In this document: one piece after another, positions 7,023 through 10,829 of the stretch | Numbering within the stretch: the first letter of the stretch is position 1 | How the letters are laid out: each line of letters opens with the position of its first letter | Assembly (NCBI GenBank): GCA_030834765.1 | Contig: JAUQXG010000485.1 | Location: 1-10,829, forward strand | Source: Lutispora sp. | GTDB taxonomy: Bacteria; Bacillota; Clostridia; Lutisporales; Lutisporaceae | Direction: 5' to 3' | Length of the DNA: 10,829 nucleotides | Translations under genes and position numbers: made by a program | Notes under the pieces: generated by a model | What the model was told of the DNA's origin: nothing | The model's database searches: none | The model's input: only the letters and a program-made list of their open reading frames with translations

Positions 7023-7180
7023 ACTCTATTGGTTTTTTTGCTGTATCAGCTTTTCTAAAAGAAAGCAGCTCTCCTAAGGGGAGCTTTTTTAATTTTAATC
7101 AGCAATCAGCTATTAAAAGATTGGATGCTTATGATCTGTAGTTTAACAACATTTCAATAGCTGAGTTTAGCCAATAGAGT
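7023..7180 (+). repeat. Long-range inverted repeat enclosing the terminator
   Basis: ACTCTATTGG (7023-7032) and CCAATAGAGT (7171-7180) are exact 10-base reverse complements, extendable by a T-G and a T-A pair. They enclose the terminator and the TCAGCTATT/AATAGCTGA pair. The 3' arm lies about 25 bases before the ribosome site. I favour an RNA fold over a small transposable element because no target duplication flanks it. Confidence 0.45.
7067..7090 (+). terminator. Intrinsic terminator in the leader of the ABC importer operon
   Basis: AGCTCTCC (7067-7074), loop TAA, GGGGAGCT (7078-7085), then a run of T (7085-7090) and TTTT again shortly after. It is an 8-bp stem with one T-G pair and is the strongest terminator in the window. 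It ends the HutP-family transcript, or acts as an attenuator for transcripts from 6865, or both. AGCT at 7067-7070 can alternatively pair with AGCT at 7048-7051, next to TTTCT/AGAAA (7052-7056/7060-7064), giving a mutually exclusive antiterminator helix. Confidence 0.75.
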
Positions 7181-7204
7181 TCATATAAAATAATATTATA
7201 TTTT

Positions 7205-7209
7205 GGAGG
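7205..7209 (+). promoter_or_regulatory. Ribosome binding site deciding the lipoprotein start
   Basis: GGAGG lies 8 bases before ATG 7218, which opens directly into a lipoprotein signal. The in-frame TTG at 7203 overlaps this site, so it cannot be the start. Confidence 0.85.
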
Positions 7210-7217
7210 ATGGTAGT

Positions 7218-8231
7218 ATGGTAGGTAAAAAAATCTCAACTCTTTTGGCGGTTATTTTAACTGTCTCAATTCTAGGTGGATGTGCAAAACCCCAAGCAGT
7301 CACATCAAATAATCCTGAAGAAAATAAAAACATCGTAAAGATTGGTATCACACAAATCGTTGAGCATCCGGCATTAGATTCTGCACGTGGCGGCTTTATA
7401 GAAGCTCTAAAATCTAAAGGCTATGAAGATGGAAAGAATATTGAAATAGATTTCCAAAATGCCCAAGGTGACATGCCAACAGCTCAAACTATTGCAAATA
7501 GCTTTGCATCTCAAAAGAAAGATATGATCTTAGCAATAGCAACACCCTCTGCTCAAGCGGCTTATAATGCAACAAAAGATATCCCTATATTGATAACGGC
7601 AGTCACAGACCCTGTAGCAGCCGGTTTAGCCAAGTCATTAGAAAAACCAGATACCAATGTAACAGGTACTTCTGATGATGTTCCTATAGAAAAGCAATTT
7701 GAATTACTTAAAAAGCTGTTACCTAATAGCAAAAAAGTAGGTATTTTATATAATACAAGCGAAAGCAACTCCCAAATACAAATAGAAAAAGTGAAAAAAG
7801 CAGCTCCAGATTTTGGACTTGAGATAATTAGTGCAGGAATAACCAACGTAAATGAAATACCCCAGGCGCTGAACTCTTTGATGGGAAAGATGGATGTACT
7901 ATATATTCCTACAGATAACATGGTAGCTTCGGCTATACCTCTTATAAGCAGCAAATGCTTTGAAAAAAGTATAGCAATAATAGGCTCGGAAAGTGGGCAT
8001 GTCATACAGGGTGCTTTAGCAACCACTGGTATAGACTACTACAAGCTTGGCTTTCAGACTGGACTTATGGCTGTAGATGTTTTAAATGGCAATAAGACGA
8101 ATACAATGCCAATCACTACATTAAAAGATATGGAGCTAGTGATAAACACAGATGCAGCAAAGAAGTTAAATATAAGTATTCCAGATGAGATAGATTCCAT
8201 TGCAGAAAAGGTCACTGGAGGTGTGCAATAG
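7218..8231 (+). CDS. ABC importer substrate-binding lipoprotein, TrpX type (COG2984)
   Basis: A 337-residue lipoprotein of the ABC_sub_bind family (PF04392, COG2984). The signal MVGKKISTLLAVILTVSI ends in the lipobox LGGC, with the lipidated cysteine at residue 22. The mature part has two lobes of the periplasmic-binding fold: KIGITQIVEHPALDSARGGF, then ATPSAQAAYNATKDIPILITAVTDPVAAGL, VTGTSDDVPIEKQFELLKKLLP, KKVGILYNTSESNS and DVLYIPTDNMVASAIPLI, all typical of the family. In streptococci the corresponding genes are called trpXYZ and linked to tryptophan uptake; other members are predicted to carry other amino acids. Substrate cannot be read from this sequence. It is first in a three-gene operon with permease and ATPase, and expression is probably set by the leader at 6866-7217. 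Confidence 0.9.
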   Translation: MVGKKISTLLAVILTVSILGGCAKPQAVTSNNPEENKNIVKIGITQIVEHPALDSARGGFIEALKSKGYEDGKNIEIDFQNAQGDMPTAQTIANSFASQKKDMILAIATPSAQAAYNATKDIPILITAVTDPVAAGLAKSLEKPDTNVTGTSDDVPIEKQFELLKKLLPNSKKVGILYNTSESNSQIQIEKVKKAAPDFGLEIISAGITNVNEIPQALNSLMGKMDVLYIPTDNMVASAIPLISSKCFEKSIAIIGSESGHVIQGALATTGIDYYKLGFQTGLMAVDVLNGNKTNTMPITTLKDMELVINTDAAKKLNISIPDEIDSIAEKVTGGVQ

Positions 8232-8232
8232 A

Positions 8233-9132
8233 ATGGATATGATAATCAGCATTTTAGAGCAGGGGCTTATATTCTCTATTGTTGCTATAGGTGTGTATAT
8301 AACCTATAAGATATTGGATTTTCCTGATCTTTCTGTAGACGGGACCTTTCCATTAGGTGCTTCAATGGCAGCCATATGCTTGATGAAAGGAATCAACCCC
8401 TTTGCAGCCAGTGCTGCCGCTTTTGCGGCAGGATGCTTAGGCGGGGCTATTACGGGGCTTCTCCATGTAAAGCTGAAGATAAATAATCTTCTTTGCGGTA
8501 TTTTAGTAATGATAGGACTATATTCTATAAATCTTAGAATAATGGCTAAATCAAACATACCTTTATTTGGAAAGACTACAGTTTTCTCAGGAATGGCTGC
8601 GCCGCTATTAACGATATTGATTTCTACGTTAATCGTAAAAGTAGCTTTAGACTTTTTTCTAAAGACGAAGCTTGGCTTCATCCTAAAGGCCACAGGAAAC
8701 AATGAGCAGCTTGTTACGATGCTGGGGATAAATAAAGATAATATTAAAATGCTGGGACTTATACTATCAAATGGAATAGTAGCATTATCAGGTGGCTTGA
8801 TGGCGCAGTATCAAGGCTTTTCAGATGTAGGTATGGGAACAGGTATTGTTGTCACTGGTCTTGCCGCAGTTACAATGGGAGATGCCCTATTTAAAAAGGC
8901 AAGCTTTATAAAACCAACTACTATGGTGGTTTTAGGTTCGATCTTATATAAAGCAGCCATCGCTTTAGCTCTTGAGTTAGGTCTTCCAGCCACAGATTTA
9001 AAGCTTATCACTGCGATTATTGTTGTAATAGCTTTATCATTTAATAATAAGAAATTTATTATTGTGAAAAGAGGCCTTGAGTTAGGAGGGAAGATACATG
9101 CTAAGAATAAAGAATCTATCCAAAATATTTAA
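8233..9132 (+). CDS. ABC importer permease, TrpY type (COG4120)
   Basis: A 299-residue polytopic membrane protein of the BPD_transp_2 / COG4120 permease family. It shows about eight hydrophobic segments and the conserved DFPDLSVDGTFPLGA stretch near residues 29-43, FILKATGNNEQLVTMLGIN as the cytoplasmic coupling region, and LSGGLMAQYQGFSDVGMGTGIVVTGLAAVTMGD. It would form the channel for the substrate handed over by the lipoprotein. The start is taken as ATG 8233, one base after the preceding stop codon, with GGAGG at 8217-8221 inside the end of the upstream gene (11-base spacing). An in-frame ATG at 8239 is also possible but further from the site. The open frame extends upstream to TTG 8200, but that part duplicates the coding end of the lipoprotein in another frame. 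Its end overlaps the ATPase gene by 35 bases. Confidence 0.9.
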   Translation: MDMIISILEQGLIFSIVAIGVYITYKILDFPDLSVDGTFPLGASMAAICLMKGINPFAASAAAFAAGCLGGAITGLLHVKLKINNLLCGILVMIGLYSINLRIMAKSNIPLFGKTTVFSGMAAPLLTILISTLIVKVALDFFLKTKLGFILKATGNNEQLVTMLGINKDNIKMLGLILSNGIVALSGGLMAQYQGFSDVGMGTGIVVTGLAAVTMGDALFKKASFIKPTTMVVLGSILYKAAIALALELGLPATDLKLITAIIVVIALSFNNKKFIIVKRGLELGGKIHAKNKESIQNI

Positions 9133-9892
9133 TCGAAATACAGTAAATGAAAATATCGTTTTTCATAACTTAAATTTAAATGTGCACGAAGGTGATTTTA
9201 TAACTGTAATTGGGAGCAATGGAGCAGGAAAATCTACCTTGTTGAATATTATTGCAGGTACTTTAGAGGAAGATGAAGGTTCGATTTCTTTAGATGGAAA
9301 AGAGCTTTATGGAATGAAGGAGTATAAACGAGCAGAAAGTATAGGCAGGGTGTTTCAAGATCCGTCCAAAGGTACAGCTCCAGATATGACGATACTGGAA
9401 AATCTATCTATGGCGTTTAATAAAGGAAAACCCTTTGGGTTGACCTTTGGTATAAGTAAAAAGAATATCAATATGTTTAAAACTATGCTTTCTGAGCTGA
9501 ATTTAGGTCTTGAAAATAAGCTTAACACAAAAGTTGGCCTTTTATCTGGTGGCCAAAGACAAGCATTATCACTAATTTCTGCAGTGATGTCAAAGCCACA
9601 GCTTTTACTTTTGGATGAGCATACAGCAGCATTAGATCCAAAAACTTCAGAAAGAATCATTGAAATCACAGAAAAAATAGTGGGTGATAATAAAACTACA
9701 ACCTTAATGGTTACTCATAATTTAAACCATGCATTAAAGCTTGGAAATAGACTTGTCATGATGCACAGAGGAAATATTGCCTTAGATATTTCAAAAGAAG
9801 AAAAATACAGCTTAAATGTAGAAAAATTATTAAAATGCTTTGACACAGTGAGCGGCAAGGATGTTTTAAGTGATAGAATGCTGTTTTCATAA
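9098..9892 (+). CDS. ABC importer ATP-binding protein, TrpZ type (COG1101)
   Basis: A 264-residue ATPase subunit. Walker A is GSNGAGKST (39-47), the Q-loop glutamine is in VFQDP (Q87), the signature is LSGGQRQ (149-155), Walker B is LLLLDEHTAALD (D173, E174), and the switch histidine is H207 in THN. The DEHTAAL variant, with His where most importers have Pro, is shared by COG1101 members as I recall them, and supports the family call. It powers uptake through the permease encoded just before. Start ATG has AGGAGG (9084-9089) with 8 bases spacing. The 35-base overlap with the permease gene suggests coupled translation. A terminator-like hairpin follows at 9935. Confidence 0.92.
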   Translation: MLRIKNLSKIFNRNTVNENIVFHNLNLNVHEGDFITVIGSNGAGKSTLLNIIAGTLEEDEGSISLDGKELYGMKEYKRAESIGRVFQDPSKGTAPDMTILENLSMAFNKGKPFGLTFGISKKNINMFKTMLSELNLGLENKLNTKVGLLSGGQRQALSLISAVMSKPQLLLLDEHTAALDPKTSERIIEITEKIVGDNKTTTLMVTHNLNHALKLGNRLVMMHRGNIALDISKEEKYSLNVEKLLKCFDTVSGKDVLSDRMLFS

Positions 9893-9934
9893 GCTATAAA
9901 AAATATTAATAGTTGGATATAATAAGTTTATAAT

Positions 9935-9967
9935 GTCTCAATAAAAAAGGCTTTTATTGAGGCATTT
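9935..9967 (+). terminator. Probable terminator of the ABC importer operon
   Basis: CTCAATAAAA (9937-9946) and TTTTATTGAG (9952-9961) make a perfect 10-bp stem with a 5-base loop, extended by T-G and G-C pairs to 9935/9963. Only TTT follows, so the T-run is short. It lies about 45 bases after the ATPase stop. Confidence 0.6.
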
Positions 9968-10101
9968 AACAGCTAAGGAAGGTTTTTTTGAAATGCATTA
10001 GGTCAAGTGTCCCAATGGCAAATTTCCTTATGTAAGATAAGGCACTTTTCTATGCACTATAAGAAAAAATACTTTTTGAATTGGATTAAAGGAGTTTTAT
10101 G

Positions 10102-10662
10102 ATGAATAAGCTGCAAGAAATATTAGAATATAATCGTTCTTTTGTAGAGAAAAAAGAATATGAGGAATACCGGACATCAAAAGAGCCAAATAGAAAAATG
10201 GTGATTTTATCATGTATGGATACCAGATTAATGGAGCTTCTTCCAAAAGCATTAAATCTTAAAAATGGAGATGTAAAGCTTATAAAGAATGCTGGCGCTA
10301 CGATTGTGCATCCATTTGGAAGCATAGCCAGAAGTGTTATAGTTGCTGTTTATGAATTTGATGCAGATGAAGTCCTAGTAATTGGACATTATGGATGTGG
10401 AATGAGCAGCCTGAATGCTGACAAGACCATAAAAAAAGCAATGGAGAGAGGCATCTCTCAGGATGTCATAGCAACTTTGTCTAATGCCGGTATTGATATA
10501 AAAAAGTGGCTTCATGGGTTTGATTCTGTGGAAGACTCTGTAAAGGAAAGTGTTGAGTTGATAAAAAATCATCCTCTTATACCTGATGATATTGCAGTAC
10601 ATGGACTAATCATTGACCCTGAGACAGGGAAACTGGATGTAGTAGTGAACGGATATAAATAA
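10102..10662 (+). CDS. Beta-class carbonic anhydrase
   Basis: A 186-residue beta-carbonic anhydrase (PF00484), a zinc enzyme that interconverts CO2 and bicarbonate in the cytoplasm. In residue numbers counted from ATG 10099, the zinc ligands are C39 (SCMDTR), H97 and C100 (GHYGCG), and the catalytic Asp-Arg pair is D41/R43. KNAGATIVHPFGSIARSVIVAVYEF and the C-terminal VHGLIIDPETGKLDVV are also typical. All key residues are present, so it should be active. Two ATG codons occur in tandem at 10099 and 10102; AAAGGAG (10088-10094) is 4 bases from the first and 7 from the second, so I take the second. Its upstream region (9968-10098) has short inverted repeats (TAAGGAA/TTCCTTA, CCTTAT/ATAAGG) and a TATAAG at 10058-10063, without a good -35. 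No functional tie to its neighbours is evident. Confidence 0.93.
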   Translation: MNKLQEILEYNRSFVEKKEYEEYRTSKEPNRKMVILSCMDTRLMELLPKALNLKNGDVKLIKNAGATIVHPFGSIARSVIVAVYEFDADEVLVIGHYGCGMSSLNADKTIKKAMERGISQDVIATLSNAGIDIKKWLHGFDSVEDSVKESVELIKNHPLIPDDIAVHGLIIDPETGKLDVVVNGYK

Positions 10663-10669
10663 AGTGCAT

Positions 10670-10698
10670 TTGACATAAATATAATCCTGTGTTAAAAT
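10670..10698 (+). promoter_or_regulatory. Strong sigma-A promoter of the lysine riboswitch transcript
   Basis: TTGACA (10670-10675) is a perfect -35. A 17-base spacer leads to TAAAAT (10693-10698) with a TG extended -10 at 10690-10691. It begins 8 bases after the carbonic anhydrase stop codon. Transcription would start near 10705, about 30 bases before the riboswitch core. Confidence 0.8.
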
Positions 10699-10734
10699 CT
10701 CTAAAAATGAATAAATATACTGCTAGGAATTGTG

Positions 10735-10829
10735 TCTTAGAGGTTGCGGAGTAAAAAAGTATCATGCTGGAAAATAGGTATTTTATGAATGTATGAGAAA
10801 GGTTCCTTCGCCGAAGTCTATAGGTTTGC
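10735..10829 (+). promoter_or_regulatory. Lysine riboswitch (L box), 3' part cut by the window edge
   Basis: The core blocks of the lysine riboswitch occur in order with family-like spacing: AGAGGTTGCGGAGTA (10739-10753), AAGTAT, GCTGGAA, then GAGAAAGGTTCC and CGCCGAAG (10809-10816). They match AGAGGTGCGA, AGAGTA, and the GAAAGG...CGCCGAAG pair of the B. subtilis lysC leader. The second half, with the AGGCTGTCA-like block and the expression platform, is beyond the edge. Such elements turn off lysine biosynthesis or transport genes when lysine is plentiful, so a gene of that kind should follow. Confidence 0.87.

Larger units (their letters stand above)
6866..7217 (+). promoter_or_regulatory. 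Candidate regulated leader RNA with UAG repeats, upstream of the ABC importer
   Basis: No gene is found between 6822 and 7217; this is the likely 5' leader of the importer operon. In order it holds: a 9-bp AU hairpin, GATATATAA/TTATATATC (6887-6912); seven UAG triplets at 6916, 6928, 6935, 6958, 6972, 6980 and 6989, six of them GUAG; a small stem AGCAC/GTGCT (6936-6953); TAGAG/CTCTA (7012-7028); a possible antiterminator (7048-7070); a terminator (7067-7090); an inverted repeat TCAGCTATT/AATAGCTGA (7106-7114/7156-7164); and ACTCTATTGG/CCAATAGAGT (7023-7032/7171-7180) enclosing the latter part. I find no T-box consensus, which regulates many trpXYZ-type operons. Regulation by the adjacent HutP-like protein is inference. 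Confidence 0.5.

Noticed and set aside
7125..7160. Eleven-codon frame MLMICSLTTFQ after the terminator
   Set aside because: No Shine-Dalgarno sequence and no run of a regulatory codon; likely chance.
7023..7180. Miniature transposable element bounded by ACTCTATTGG inverted repeats
   Set aside because: No target-site duplication, no second copy in the window, and the interior holds a terminator matching its role as a leader. An RNA fold is the simpler reading.
7203..7217. Upstream TTG start for the lipoprotein
   Set aside because: It overlaps the GGAGG ribosome site and would place five charged or polar residues before a normal lipoprotein signal.

Overview
The window looks like chromosomal DNA of a low-GC Gram-positive anaerobe of the Clostridia type. 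It is AT-rich, with strong AGGAGG-like ribosome sites, sigma-A-type promoters, a lipoprotein signal typical of Firmicutes, a clostridial-style HutP-family protein and a lysine riboswitch. I cannot name the genus from the sequence alone. I see no insertion sequence, phage gene, tRNA, rRNA or CRISPR array.

Layout. The left edge (2-529, minus strand) holds the start of a LytS-type 5TM receptor protein, which runs off the window. A divergent intergenic region with a promoter on each strand and a palindrome leads to a HutD/Ves-family cupin-like protein (776-1393). Next is a membrane-anchored DUF2156 protein resembling the synthase half of MprF (1622-3355). It is followed by a secreted two-enzyme wall protein with an N-terminal GHL10 (DUF187/YngK/DigH-like) glycosidase domain and a C-terminal Amidase_3 domain (3460-6354). 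A HutP-family RNA-binding-type regulator follows (6405-6821), probably co-transcribed with the wall enzyme. Then come a ~400-base leader, a three-gene ABC importer operon of the TrpXYZ type (COG2984/COG4120/COG1101; 7218-9892), a beta-carbonic anhydrase (10102-10662), and at the right edge a strong promoter driving a truncated lysine riboswitch whose target gene lies outside the window.

How the parts may work together. The clearest candidate for an undescribed system is the HutP-like gene plus the leader just downstream. That leader starts at a good extended -10 promoter. It carries an AU hairpin, then seven UAG triplets within 76 bases (six of them GUAG), then an intrinsic terminator with a possible competing antiterminator helix and a long-range 10-bp inverted repeat, all ahead of the amino-acid-type ABC importer. 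In Bacillus subtilis HutP binds UAG triplets to prevent termination in the hut leader. Here no hut catabolic genes are visible, and the three histidines that bind Mg2+ in the Bacillus protein do not align, so both ligand and target may differ. This link is inference from position and sequence pattern.

The GHL10-amidase fusion is the second point of interest. An amidase that strips peptides from glycan strands and a glycosidase family whose E. coli member cuts peptide-free strands are joined in one exported polypeptide.
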